56,207 bases of DNA from an uncultured Prevotella sp. (GTDB lineage Bacteria > Bacteroidota > Bacteroidia > Bacteroidales > Bacteroidaceae). The notes beneath the pieces are model-generated. The model worked only from the letters and a program-made list of their open reading frames with translations, ran no database searches and was not told the origin of the DNA. The position numbers and the translations under genes are program-made. Shown here piece after piece: positions 7,190-16,219 of the stretch. The stretch lies in NCBI GenBank assembly GCA_900768785.1, contig CAAGEG010000163.1:1-56207 (forward strand), given 5' to 3'. The first letter of the stretch is position 1, and each line of letters starts with the position of its first letter.

Positions 7190-8419
7190 CTATATGTGAA
7201 AGCGATGCTTCTTTTTTGCTTTATGTGGAATATATGGAGAATAAACAGGTGAAGAAGATGAACCTGTTCCAACAGGACTATCAACAGAGGCACCGCCATA
7301 AGGTACACCACGATATTGAGCATAACGCATTCGTATCTTATCAACATAATCCACAGTTTCACTTCCACGCATATATCCATTTTTAACCACAGGATCATTA
7401 TATCCTTCAGGGCGTTCAAGCAATAACACATATCGCGCAACATCACGCCAACGATGAGGATTGCGTCCATTTTTGCGAGCAAGAGACATAGCGTCTTGTA
7501 TATGGAAATAACCCCCATTATATGAAGCCAAGACAAACAATTGGCGTTCTGACTTGTCAGGAATATTTCTGAAAAGACCCGACAATTCGTTTATATATCT
7601 TACAGCAGCATGAACATTAGCTTCCGGATCATAAATTGATGAGGCGGGAAGTCCTAAATGGGCAGCCGTAGAAGGCATTATTTGCATCAGTCCCGAAGCT
7701 CCAGCCCACGACCTTGCACGAGGATCAAAACATGATTCTTGATAACATTGGGCTGCAAGAAGGCGCCAATCCCAACGTGCCACTGGTGAATATTTCTTGA
7801 ACAAATGGTCATAATGAGATATAACGCCACCCGATTTATTAAGAAAAGGTGAATATACATGTCGTTTCACACGTTGAGATGACAACAAACTGCGCGACTC
7901 TTTCAACACCTCAGCATATATTTGAGGTTTATACCACGAATTCAAACTATCGGCAAGTTCCGTATTATCAGAACGCACAGCCCATTGAACATCAATAGAA
8001 TCAGTCTTTGCTCCACAAAAACGCAGATTTGCAGATTTTCCTAAACGTCGCGGCAACATACAAGCAATCAAGTCGGCATCGCCTGCATCAAGGCGAGAAA
8101 TCATCTCCAACGTATCTTTACACACTTCCACCCTTAAAGATACTCCCAACTTCTGCGCAAATTTCTCACACATAAGATATTGAGTACCAAGAGAACGGCC
8201 ATGATATTCATAATAAGTATCCGGTCCGGAAATCGTAAGTATTATGAGTTCCCCGTTGTTAACTATATCACTAATGCTAAACCCCGACTCTGTTGATATA
8301 GTGTCAGATTGTACTTCTCCCCACGGCGTAACAATAGGTTGATCTTTCTTTTTGTTGCATGCCGCAAGGATAAGAAGCAAAAGTAATAAAGTGTAAATAT
8401 TTTTAAGCTTGTAAGACAT
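7190..8419 (-). CDS. MltF-like membrane-bound lytic murein transglycosylase
   Basis: A lipoprotein of 409 residues from ATG 8419. The signal peptide ends in LILAAC (lipobox). Next is a periplasmic solute-binding-like domain (SBP_bac_3, roughly residues 55-205), and then a lysozyme-like SLT domain with the catalytic Glu in AAQCYQESCFDPRA and the following ASGLMQIMPSTAAHLG. This two-domain order is that of MltF, which cleaves peptidoglycan with formation of anhydromuramic ends. An upstream in-frame TTG (8440) overlaps the promoter box TACTTTTG (8445-8438), so ATG 8419 is preferred and gives a short leader. Function is assigned with confidence; the role of the N-terminal domain is regulatory by family analogy. 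Confidence 0.9.
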   Translation of the reverse strand: MSYKLKNIYTLLLLLLILAACNKKKDQPIVTPWGEVQSDTISTESGFSISDIVNNGELIILTISGPDTYYEYHGRSLGTQYLMCEKFAQKLGVSLRVEVCKDTLEMISRLDAGDADLIACMLPRRLGKSANLRFCGAKTDSIDVQWAVRSDNTELADSLNSWYKPQIYAEVLKESRSLLSSQRVKRHVYSPFLNKSGGVISHYDHLFKKYSPVARWDWRLLAAQCYQESCFDPRARSWAGASGLMQIMPSTAAHLGLPASSIYDPEANVHAAVRYINELSGLFRNIPDKSERQLFVLASYNGGYFHIQDAMSLARKNGRNPHRWRDVARYVLLLERPEGYNDPVVKNGYMRGSETVDYVDKIRMRYAQYRGVPYGGASVDSPVGTGSSSSPVYSPYIPHKAKKKHRFHI

Positions 8420-8437
8420 TTCTGTTATATAATGGCA

Positions 8438-8445
8438 CAAAAGTA
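8438..8445 (-). promoter_or_regulatory. promoter -7 box of the MltF-like gene
   Basis: TACTTTTG on the minus strand, 18 bases before ATG 8419. It argues against translation from the TTG at 8440, which lies inside the box. No good -33 TTG is seen. Confidence 0.5.
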
Positions 8446-8454
8446 CAACAAATC

Positions 8455-8485
8455 TTGCAAATATAAACTAAAAAACGTACTTTTG
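8455..8485 (+). promoter_or_regulatory. his operon promoter
   Basis: TTG at 8455-8457, a 20-base gap, then TACTTTTG at 8478-8485. This is a full match to the Bacteroidetes promoter consensus, 119 bases before hisG and divergent from the MltF-like gene. It leaves a leader of over 100 bases carrying a short His-containing ORF. Confidence 0.7.
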
Positions 8486-8535
8486 CGGATGTTTTTTAAT
8501 TCAACAATAGTTTAGGCAAACTTAATTGTAGTATC

Positions 8536-8580
8536 ATGACCGATTTACTATTATCACATCATATACCTACAAAACATTAA
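8536..8580 (+). CDS. candidate His-containing leader peptide upstream of hisG
   Basis: A 14-codon ORF in the hisG leader: MTDLLLSHHIPTKH, with three His codons (two adjacent, one last before the stop). It ends 24 bases before the hisG ATG. Placement in a his operon leader suggests translation-dependent control by histidyl-tRNA supply. No terminator hairpin fits between it and hisG, so classical attenuation is unlikely; control of hisG initiation would be the alternative. It may also be chance. Confidence 0.3.
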   Translation: MTDLLLSHHIPTKH

Positions 8581-8604
8581 AAATAAAGGTAAAAAGAAAC
8601 TAAC

Positions 8605-9456
8605 ATGTTACGAATAGCAGTACAATCAAAAGGACGTCTCTTTGAAGACACCATGAATCTTCTTAACGAGGCAGATATTAAAATAGGAACCAACAAGCGT
8701 ACTTTGCTTGTTCAGTCTTCAAACTTTCCGGTTGAAGTGTTGTATTTACGCGATGATGATATTCCACAAAGCGTTGCAACAGGCGTTGCCGACATTGGTA
8801 TTGTAGGCGAAAATGAATTTGTTGAGAAGGATGAAGATGCAGAAATCATTAACAGATTGGGTTTCAGCAAATGCCGTCTATCACTCGCAATACCAAAGAC
8901 CGTAGATTATAAAGGTCTCGAATGGTTCAATGGGAAAAAGATTGCCACATCATATCCGGGCATATTACAAGCTTTTCTAACAGAAAAAGGTATTAAAGCC
9001 GAGATACATGTCATTACCGGCAGCGTGGAAATAAGTCCGGGAATTGGTCTTGCCGATGGTATTTTTGATATCGTTAGTAGCGGTTCTACACTTATTAGCA
9101 ACAATCTTCGTGAGGTTGAAGTGGTAATGAAGAGCGAGGCATTACTTATAGCAAACAAAAATTTGGATGAAGAAAAGCGTAAGATTCTAAACGAAATGTT
9201 GTTCAGATTTCAAGCAGTAAGAAATGCTGAAGACAAGAAATACGTTAGAATGAATGTTCCAAAAGCTCGCATGAAAGAAATAATTAGCGTGCTTCCGGGA
9301 CTGAAAAGCCCTACCGTAATACCTCTTGCCGATGATGAATGGTGCTCGGTACATACTGTTCTTGAAGAAAAAAGGTTCTGGGAAATTATAGGAAAATTGA
9401 AAGATTTAGGAGCACAAGGCATATTGGTAACGCCAATAGAGAAGATGATTATTTAA
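8605..9456 (+). CDS. hisG: ATP phosphoribosyltransferase (long form)
   Basis: First enzyme of histidine biosynthesis: joins ATP and PRPP to give phosphoribosyl-ATP. At 283 residues it is the long HisG form. The catalytic part covers about 1-210 (MLRIAVQSKGRLFEDT, DIGIVGENEF, ISPGIGLADGIFDIVSSGSTL for phosphoribosyl binding), and a C-terminal regulatory domain covers about 215-283 (ISVLPGLKSPTVIPL ... LGAQGILVTPIEKMI), which in the family binds histidine. It therefore needs no HisZ. It leads the his operon behind a consensus promoter and a leader with a short His-containing ORF. Confidence 0.97.
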   Translation: MLRIAVQSKGRLFEDTMNLLNEADIKIGTNKRTLLVQSSNFPVEVLYLRDDDIPQSVATGVADIGIVGENEFVEKDEDAEIINRLGFSKCRLSLAIPKTVDYKGLEWFNGKKIATSYPGILQAFLTEKGIKAEIHVITGSVEISPGIGLADGIFDIVSSGSTLISNNLREVEVVMKSEALLIANKNLDEEKRKILNEMLFRFQAVRNAEDKKYVRMNVPKARMKEIISVLPGLKSPTVIPLADDEWCSVHTVLEEKRFWEIIGKLKDLGAQGILVTPIEKMII

Positions 9457-9509
9457 AAACATAATATCTTGACAATCAAGATTTATAATACCAACAAAAC
9501 GATTTTTCT

Positions 9510-10796
9510 GTGAAAAGATACATAAACCCCGACCGCTCTGAATGGAAAGACATTACAGAGCGTCCACACATAAATGCGGCAAAACTCAACGGCATTGTTT
9601 CCGAAATATTGGAAGACATAAAATTAAATGGTGATGCTTCGGTTAAGAAATATGAAGAGCAGTTTGACAAAGTAAAACTTGACTCTTTAGCAGTAAGCCA
9701 AGAAGAGATTGCAGAGGCTCTGAAACTTGTTCCTAAATCGCTTTATGAAGCTATTGTATCTGCTCATAAGAATATTTATAAGTTCCACTATTCACAACAG
9801 AGTGTACACAATAAAGTTGAGACATGTCCGGGTGTGACGTGCTGGCAAAAAGATATCGCTATTGAAAAAGTGGGTCTTTATATACCGGGAGGTACTGCTC
9901 CGTTATTCAGTACCGTTCTAATGCTTGCTACTCCTGCAAAAATTGCCGGATGTAAAGATATTGTTTTATGCACACCACCTGACAAGAATGGCAAAGTAAA
10001 TCCCGCTATTTTGGCAGCTGCACATGTGGCCGGTGTAAACATGATATTCAAGATTGGCGGAGTTCAAGCCATAGGAGCTATGGCATACGGTACAGAGAGT
10101 GTGCCTAAAACATATAAAATCTTCGGACCGGGCAATCAATATGTCATGGCGGCAAAACAGATCGTATCTGTCTCCGATGTAGCTATAGACATGCCGGCAG
10201 GTCCTTCTGAAGTTTGTGTTATAGCAGACGAGACAAGCAATCCAACATTTGTTGCTGCCGATTTGTTGTCACAAGCTGAACATGGCATCGATTCGCAGGT
10301 AATACTTATAACAACATCGGAGAAAACAGCCGACATGGTTGAACAAGAGATAGATTTGCAATTAAATCAACTGCCAAGAAAAGAAATGGCACAAAAAACT
10401 CTTGAAAACAGCAAGTGTGTTATAGTAAGCAACAAAAACGAAGCCATGCAACTAAGTAATGCTTATGCACCTGAACACCTTATTATTGCCACCGACGACT
10501 ATGAAAAATTGGCTGATAAGGTTATAAATGCCGGAAGTGTCTTTCTTGGTAAATATGCTTGTGAAAGTGCAGGAGATTATGCCAGCGGAACAAACCACAC
10601 ACTACCCACACACGGACATGCAACAGCTTATAATGGTGTAAACCTTGACAGTTTCCTAAGAAAAGTAACGTTCCAACATCTGTCTCCGCAAGGAATAGCA
10701 AGCATTGGACATACGGTAGAAATAATGGCAGCAAACGAAAGTCTTGATGCACATAAAAACGCCATGAGTGTTAGAATAAAAGAACTGGAAAAATGA
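9510..10796 (+). CDS. hisD: histidinol dehydrogenase
   Basis: Catalyses the last two oxidations from L-histidinol to L-histidine with NAD and zinc; cytoplasmic. The 428 residues contain the family landmarks VGLYIPGGTAPLFSTVLMLA, KIFGPGNQYVMAAKQ, DMPAGPSEVCVIAD, the LLSQAEHGIDSQ segment and AYAPEHLI (catalytic Glu-His). The start is GTG at 9510, since no ATG lies at the right place before the conserved N terminus. It follows hisG by 53 bases and overlaps hisC by 4 bases (ATGA), implying translational coupling. Confidence 0.97.
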   Translation: MKRYINPDRSEWKDITERPHINAAKLNGIVSEILEDIKLNGDASVKKYEEQFDKVKLDSLAVSQEEIAEALKLVPKSLYEAIVSAHKNIYKFHYSQQSVHNKVETCPGVTCWQKDIAIEKVGLYIPGGTAPLFSTVLMLATPAKIAGCKDIVLCTPPDKNGKVNPAILAAAHVAGVNMIFKIGGVQAIGAMAYGTESVPKTYKIFGPGNQYVMAAKQIVSVSDVAIDMPAGPSEVCVIADETSNPTFVAADLLSQAEHGIDSQVILITTSEKTADMVEQEIDLQLNQLPRKEMAQKTLENSKCVIVSNKNEAMQLSNAYAPEHLIIATDDYEKLADKVINAGSVFLGKYACESAGDYASGTNHTLPTHGHATAYNGVNLDSFLRKVTFQHLSPQGIASIGHTVEIMAANESLDAHKNAMSVRIKELEK

Positions 10797-11827
10797 AATC
10801 CTTAAAAGAACTTACACGCCCCAATATTTGGAGGCTTAAACCATATAGTAGTGCTCGTAACGAATACAGCGGACACGAAGCAAAAGTGTTTCTTGATGCT
10901 AATGAGAACCCATATAACAGTCCTTACAACCGCTACCCAGACCCTCTGCAAACGGAGATAAAAGACAAATTGTCTAAATTGAAGGGTGTAAGAACTGAAC
11001 AGATATTTCTCGGCAATGGTTCTGACGAAGCCATAGACTTGGTTTACAGATGTTTCACACAACCTGGAATAGATAATGTTGTAGCTATATCTCCTACTTA
11101 CGGTATGTATGAGGTATGTGCCGACATCAACGATATAGAATACAGACCCGTTACTCTTGATGACAACTTTCTCATTTCTGCCGACAAGCTTCTTAATGCG
11201 TGCGATGCACACACTAAAGTGGTATGGATATGTTCGCCCAACAATCCTACAGGCAACTGTATTGATAGGAATGAGATAGTTGAAGTAATAAACAGGTTTG
11301 ACGGAATTGTTGTAGTTGACGAAGCTTACTCTGATTTCTCTACAAAGAAATCCATACGTACGGATTTAGATATGTATGATAACGTTATAGTTCTCAACAC
11401 TTTCAGCAAAGCTTGGGGCGCTGCCGGCATAAGATTGGGAATGGCTTTCGCCCACGAAGATATTATCGCTTTGTTTAACAAAGTGAAATATCCCTACAAC
11501 ATAAATATTCTCACGCAAAAGAAAGCATTGGAAATCCTCAACGAACCGTTCCAAATAGACAAATGGGTGAAAATGCTGACAGCAGAAAGGAGCAGTCTTA
11601 TTAACGCATTCAAACTTTTGCCGATATGCGAAAAGATATATCCGACAGATGCAAATTTCTTCCTCGCTAAAATGACTGACGCTCAAGGCATATACGACTA
11701 TCTTGTTAAGAAAGGCATCATTGTAAGAAACAGAACGAAAGTAACACTATGTTACAACTGCTTGAGAATAACGGTAGGCTCAAAAAGTGAAAACAATGAA
11801 CTGCTTTCCGCTCTCAGGCAATATTGA
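10793..11827 (+). CDS. hisC: histidinol-phosphate aminotransferase
   Basis: PLP-dependent class I/II aminotransferase acting before HisB phosphatase in histidine synthesis. At 344 residues it has the usual HisC length. Visible features are LDANENPYNSP near the N terminus, SPNNPTGNC (about 148-156), VVVDEAYSDF, and NTFSKAWGAAGIRLG with the PLP lysine at 206. It overlaps hisD by 4 bases. In many Bacteroidales hisB follows; here a DUF3667 protein follows instead, so HisB must be encoded elsewhere. Confidence 0.96.
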   Translation: MKSLKELTRPNIWRLKPYSSARNEYSGHEAKVFLDANENPYNSPYNRYPDPLQTEIKDKLSKLKGVRTEQIFLGNGSDEAIDLVYRCFTQPGIDNVVAISPTYGMYEVCADINDIEYRPVTLDDNFLISADKLLNACDAHTKVVWICSPNNPTGNCIDRNEIVEVINRFDGIVVVDEAYSDFSTKKSIRTDLDMYDNVIVLNTFSKAWGAAGIRLGMAFAHEDIIALFNKVKYPYNINILTQKKALEILNEPFQIDKWVKMLTAERSSLINAFKLLPICEKIYPTDANFFLAKMTDAQGIYDYLVKKGIIVRNRTKVTLCYNCLRITVGSKSENNELLSALRQY

Positions 11828-11849
11828 TACGAGATAATCTCACAACAAC

Positions 11850-12617
11850 ATGGAAACAAAAACGTGTCTTAATTGCGGAACCGTATATCAAGGCAACTAT
11901 TGTCACAAATGCGGACAACCGATAACAACCCGCCGACTTTCAACCAAAGATTTCATAATTACCCTGCTCAGCAGCATCATACGCATGAACAAAGGTTTCA
12001 TGTTCACCTGCGCAAAACTTGTCTTCAAGCCTTGGGTCGTTATTGCCGACTATGTAAAAGGCAAAAGAATAATATACACAAATCCTATTCAACTTCTCTT
12101 TGTGCTCTGTTTTATCGCTGTGATGATAAACGGTTGGCAAGGAGTTAGTGACGCCTCTCTAAATTATCTGAGAACACCATCGCCAAATGCCGGATTTTGG
12201 GAAATAATAGCTGTTAATCTGCTAAACACATATCTCAAGTCGCCTGTTATGCAATACATTTCTGTTGCTTTGCCGCCGGCATTGGCTATTCCTGTGGCTT
12301 TCTGTCGTAAAGGCGGACTAAGATATAATCTTGCCGAATATCTTACAGCATGTCTTTATTTTGCAAGCACATCTATATTGTTGCAGTTTGTAACCTTTCC
12401 GCTAAACCTTATAACACCAAACCTATCCTACTATTTCTCTGTAGTATATATCAGCATCATTGCCATAACATCAATATTCAAAGCTTTCAACATACACGGT
12501 TGGCTAAACAGAACCTTTATGCTCTTTGTTTACATAATCGTGACAGCTGTTTTTGAATGTCTAATATTCATGCCTCTATATTTCTTGCTTGATGTCGGCG
12601 TGCCATTAAAACCTTAA
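11850..12617 (+). CDS. DUF3667 membrane protein with N-terminal zinc ribbon
   Basis: A 255-residue protein. Residues 6-21 carry a CxxC...CxxC zinc ribbon (Cys6, 9, 18, 21). The following segment, STKDFIITLLSSIIRMNKG then KPWVVIADYVKGKRIIYTNP, is the DUF3667 signature. Four or so transmembrane helices occupy the rest (about 80-250). Family function is unknown. It starts 22 bases after hisC and may be cotranscribed with the his operon, but a role in histidine synthesis is not implied. Confidence 0.85.
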   Translation: METKTCLNCGTVYQGNYCHKCGQPITTRRLSTKDFIITLLSSIIRMNKGFMFTCAKLVFKPWVVIADYVKGKRIIYTNPIQLLFVLCFIAVMINGWQGVSDASLNYLRTPSPNAGFWEIIAVNLLNTYLKSPVMQYISVALPPALAIPVAFCRKGGLRYNLAEYLTACLYFASTSILLQFVTFPLNLITPNLSYYFSVVYISIIAITSIFKAFNIHGWLNRTFMLFVYIIVTAVFECLIFMPLYFLLDVGVPLKP

Positions 12618-12861
12618 ATACTTACGTTGAACTCCTATTCTATTAATAGTGGCAAGATATTCTCTTAATTTTCAACGTCCTTTTATTGACACGGATTGGA
12701 CGGATAAAACCGATATTCAACTCCAATTGAAATATTTTTTGTTATAGTTATACGTTTAATCCATTGCAATAGACATTCCATAGGTTTTCATTAAGTCAAT
12801 AAACCTTTATAAATTGATGGTCTTATGCAATAATTGCAGGTTTATTTACGTTAATATAAGT

Positions 12862-15237
12862 ATGAAAATGAAGATACTCTATATTATATTATATATATTA
12901 TGTGCACAGATAACTGTCTCCGCACAGAGTTTTACCCTACAAGGAAAAGTTACAGATACGAATAATAACCCTGTCGAGCTGGCTACTGTTTCTGTTTTAA
13001 GTCAGGGAAAAGTGGCAATGACAAACCTTAAAGGCGAATTCTCTATGCGACTTTTGTCAGCCGACTCTGTCGTTGTGCGCTTTTCAATGGTGGGATATAA
13101 GGCAAAAACAAGAGTATTGAGAAGACCTAAAGGTAAGCAGACACTCCTTATTCAACTCTTTGACGACAATCAACTGTCAGAAATTACCGTAACTGAAAAG
13201 AAACGCCAAACAGGAACAACACAAGAACTTGACACTAAAGACCTGAAAAACACTCCTTCTGTAACAGGTAATGCCGTTGAGGAAATGATACAAGCACAAG
13301 CCGGAGTGTCAACCCACTCGGAGTTATCATCACAGTATAATGTGAGAGGTGGTAGCTTTGATGAAAACAGCGTGTATATCAATGGTATAGAAGTTTATCG
13401 TCCATTCCTTGTAAGAAGTGGACAACAGGAAGGACTATCTATTATCAACCCCGATATGGTTGGTTCTATAGGCTTCTCAACCGGTGGTTTTGAAGCTAAA
13501 TATGGCGATAAGATGTCTTCTGTGCTTGATATCAGATATAAGCAACCACAGAAATTTGAAGCTAAAGCTTCTGCATCATTGTTAGGAGCATCTGCTTTTG
13601 TTGGTTTCAGTCGCAAAAATTTCTCTTGGAGCAACGGCATACGCTACAAGACAAACAGGTATTTATTAGGTACTCTTGAAACAAAGGGTGAATACAAACC
13701 AAATTTTCTTGATTATCAAACATTTTTAACCTATAAGCCAGCAAAGAATTGGGAAATAAGTTTTATAGGAGACATCAGCGAGAGTCATTATAATTTTACT
13801 CCGGAAGATAGAGAAACAAAGTTTGGAACTATGGAGAGTGTTCGCTCTTTCAAGGTCTATTTTGACGGACAGGAGAAAGACCTCTTCCGCACAGCTTTTG
13901 CTGCTTTCTCAATTAAACGCTCTTTTGGTAAAAACACAAACCTTAAATTCACCCTCTCTGCTTTCCATACTAATGAGCAGGAGAAGTATGATATTCAAGG
14001 ACAATATTGGCTTACACAGACAGAAACGAGCGAGAATTTGGGTGTGGGAACATACATGGAACATGCGCGCAATTATCTGAAAGCTAATGTAAAGAGTTTT
14101 AACCTCGCCTTTGAGCATAAGATCAAACGCCACGAGATAAAGACAGGACTGACATACCGCATTGAAAGCATCAAAGAAAACAGCAAAGAGTATGAGATGA
14201 GAGACTCCAGCGGTTACAGTATACCGCACACAGGAGAAGATTTGATGATGATCTACTCGCTGAAAGCCAAAAACAGACTTGATGCGAACCGTTTTGAAGC
14301 TTATCTGCAAGACACATGGAAATTCTCAAGCAAAGGAGAACACACTTTCTTCACACTTAATTACGGTATTCGTTTTGCACATTGGAACTTCAACAAAGAG
14401 ACTTTGGTAAGTCCAAGAGTATCTTTAGGCATTGTCCCTGCCTTCAATCACGATGTAACATTACGCTTTGCAACCGGTTTATACTATCAAGCCCCTTTCT
14501 TCAAAGAGCTTAGAGACACCACAACAATAAACGGAGTAACCAAAGCAACGCTGAATAACAAAATTAAAAGTCAGCGGTCAATACATTTCATAGCAGGCTT
14601 TGACTATCGCTTTAAGATGCAAAACCGACCATATAAATTCACAGCAGAAGCTTACTATAAGGCACTTTCAAACCTTGTACCATATACTGTGAACAACGTG
14701 AAAATTGTTTACGATGCAAGTCAACAATGTTCAGGTCATGCCTTAGGATTGGATATGAAACTATATGGAGAGTTTGTTCCAGGCACCGACTCATGGATTA
14801 GCTTGTCGGTAATGGATACTAAATATAATATTAACGGTAAAAGCGTGCCGTTACCAACAGATCAGAAATACTCTGTAAACCTCTTCTTTACTGATTATTT
14901 CCCTAATACCGACAAGTGGAAAATGTCTTTAAAACTGGCATTTGCCGATGGCTTGCCTTTTGGAGCGCCACACCGCAGTCTTGACTCACAGCCTTTCCGT
15001 GCTCCGGCATATAAAAGAGCTGACATAGGTATGAGCTACCGACTTATCAACAACGAGAAAAAAGAAAGTAAATCAGCTATAAAGAATCTATGGTTTGGTG
15101 TTGACTGTTTGAATCTCTTGGGTATAAACAATGTGAATTCATATTACTGGGTTACAGATGTAACAAATCAGCAATATGCAGTGCCTAACTATCTAACAGG
15201 CAGACAAATAAATTTTAAAGCATCTGTAGAGTTTTAG
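12862..15237 (+). CDS. TonB-dependent outer-membrane receptor
   Basis: About 791 residues from ATG 12862; earlier in-frame starts (12814, 12817) would put 16 extra residues before the signal peptide. The order is signal peptide (ILYIILYILCAQITVSAQ), carboxypeptidase-regulatory-like domain (FTLQGKVTDTNNNPVELATV and on), plug domain (QYNVRGGSFDENSVYINGIE), then a long beta-barrel ending in an aromatic residue (FKASVEF). It would import a ligand across the outer membrane with TonB/ExbBD energy. No SusD partner or other transport gene is adjacent, so the substrate is unknown. The last 23 bases overlap the convergent menE gene. Confidence 0.93.
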   Translation: MKMKILYIILYILCAQITVSAQSFTLQGKVTDTNNNPVELATVSVLSQGKVAMTNLKGEFSMRLLSADSVVVRFSMVGYKAKTRVLRRPKGKQTLLIQLFDDNQLSEITVTEKKRQTGTTQELDTKDLKNTPSVTGNAVEEMIQAQAGVSTHSELSSQYNVRGGSFDENSVYINGIEVYRPFLVRSGQQEGLSIINPDMVGSIGFSTGGFEAKYGDKMSSVLDIRYKQPQKFEAKASASLLGASAFVGFSRKNFSWSNGIRYKTNRYLLGTLETKGEYKPNFLDYQTFLTYKPAKNWEISFIGDISESHYNFTPEDRETKFGTMESVRSFKVYFDGQEKDLFRTAFAAFSIKRSFGKNTNLKFTLSAFHTNEQEKYDIQGQYWLTQTETSENLGVGTYMEHARNYLKANVKSFNLAFEHKIKRHEIKTGLTYRIESIKENSKEYEMRDSSGYSIPHTGEDLMMIYSLKAKNRLDANRFEAYLQDTWKFSSKGEHTFFTLNYGIRFAHWNFNKETLVSPRVSLGIVPAFNHDVTLRFATGLYYQAPFFKELRDTTTINGVTKATLNNKIKSQRSIHFIAGFDYRFKMQNRPYKFTAEAYYKALSNLVPYTVNNVKIVYDASQQCSGHALGLDMKLYGEFVPGTDSWISLSVMDTKYNINGKSVPLPTDQKYSVNLFFTDYFPNTDKWKMSLKLAFADGLPFGAPHRSLDSQPFRAPAYKRADIGMSYRLINNEKKESKSAIKNLWFGVDCLNLLGINNVNSYYWVTDVTNQQYAVPNYLTGRQINFKASVEF

Positions 15238-16219
15238 CTATCTCTAAAGCCTCTTTTCTTGCAGGTTTTCCCGTAGCTGTCAATGGGATATTCTTAACTT
15301 CGGCAAACAGTCGTGGTCGCTGATACTTTGGAAGATGCTCATCGCATATTCGTTTTATATCATCCATATTACTGTCAACAGTCAACAGCACCACTATCTC
15401 GCCGAATTTCACATCTTTACGTTTGGTTATTATAAAGTCAGACTTTATATATCGTGACAAAACAGTTTCTATTTCCTCTATCTGAATCTTTATTCCACCA
15501 CTACAAATAACGTTATCTCGTCTGCCCAGAATACGGAATTGTCTTTGGTTATCTTTGTTTATCACGGCGATATCATTGGTCTTTAGCGTCTTTGCGCAAA
15601 CGTATGGAGCATCGATAACCAAACAATTATCATCATCGACCTTTACATCTACACCATTGAAACAAGTGTACCACTCGGAGCGATCATCGCCATTAACCTT
15701 TCTCATAGCTATATGTGACAGTGTTTCTGTCATGCCATAAGTGCTCCATATATTATTTTTGAAACAGCGTAATCGCCTTTCCACACTCTCATCTATTGCA
15801 CCTCCACCTATTATCAAATGGCGAATGTCAGCAAGAAGAGCTGTTTCATGCTCAACTAAAAGGCTGTTAAATACCTGTAAAGGAGTCATTGCAGCAAAAA
15901 CAGGTGCCTCTTTGATCGTTGCCAACGGATGACCGCCGGGTTCCACACATATCAGTTCAAGACCTCTAACAAGGGATCTAACAACCATCATCTTGCCTGC
16001 TATAAAATCTAAAGGCAGACATAGCAAAGCCGTATCGCCCTTTTTCAAGTCTAAAAAATCGCAGGTAGCTTCAGCGCTGTTTATCATGCGACTCTTTTCA
16101 ACCGATATCGACTTAGGACATCCCGTAGAACCGCTGGTGTGAACACATATTTCTTTCCTTGCATCATTAAACTCAGCGATAAACAAAGACACTTTTTCAT
16201 CTATCCCAACATCATTCAT
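15215..16219 (-). CDS. menE: o-succinylbenzoate-CoA ligase
   Basis: Activates o-succinylbenzoate to its CoA thioester for menaquinone synthesis. The 334-residue AMP-binding enzyme is shorter than many MenE proteins (which often exceed 400) and lacks part of the N-terminal region. It retains the P-loop-like VHTSGSTGCPKSI, STYGMTETLSHIA (A5 motif), LGRRDNVICSGGIKI, and the C-terminal catalytic lysine in PLTATGKPARKEA. Such short forms suit the men cluster context. Its ATG overlaps the stop of menC (ATGA). The 3' end overlaps the convergent TonB receptor gene by 23 bases. Confidence 0.93.
   Translation of the reverse strand: MNDVGIDEKVSLFIAEFNDARKEICVHTSGSTGCPKSISVEKSRMINSAEATCDFLDLKKGDTALLCLPLDFIAGKMMVVRSLVRGLELICVEPGGHPLATIKEAPVFAAMTPLQVFNSLLVEHETALLADIRHLIIGGGAIDESVERRLRCFKNNIWSTYGMTETLSHIAMRKVNGDDRSEWYTCFNGVDVKVDDDNCLVIDAPYVCAKTLKTNDIAVINKDNQRQFRILGRRDNVICSGGIKIQIEEIETVLSRYIKSDFIITKRKDVKFGEIVVLLTVDSNMDDIKRICDEHLPKYQRPRLFAEVKNIPLTATGKPARKEALEIAKTLQML

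Noticed and set aside
12814..12861. Earlier start for the TonB-dependent receptor
   Set aside because: It would place 16 polar, Cys-containing residues before a normal signal peptide. ATG 12862 fits better.
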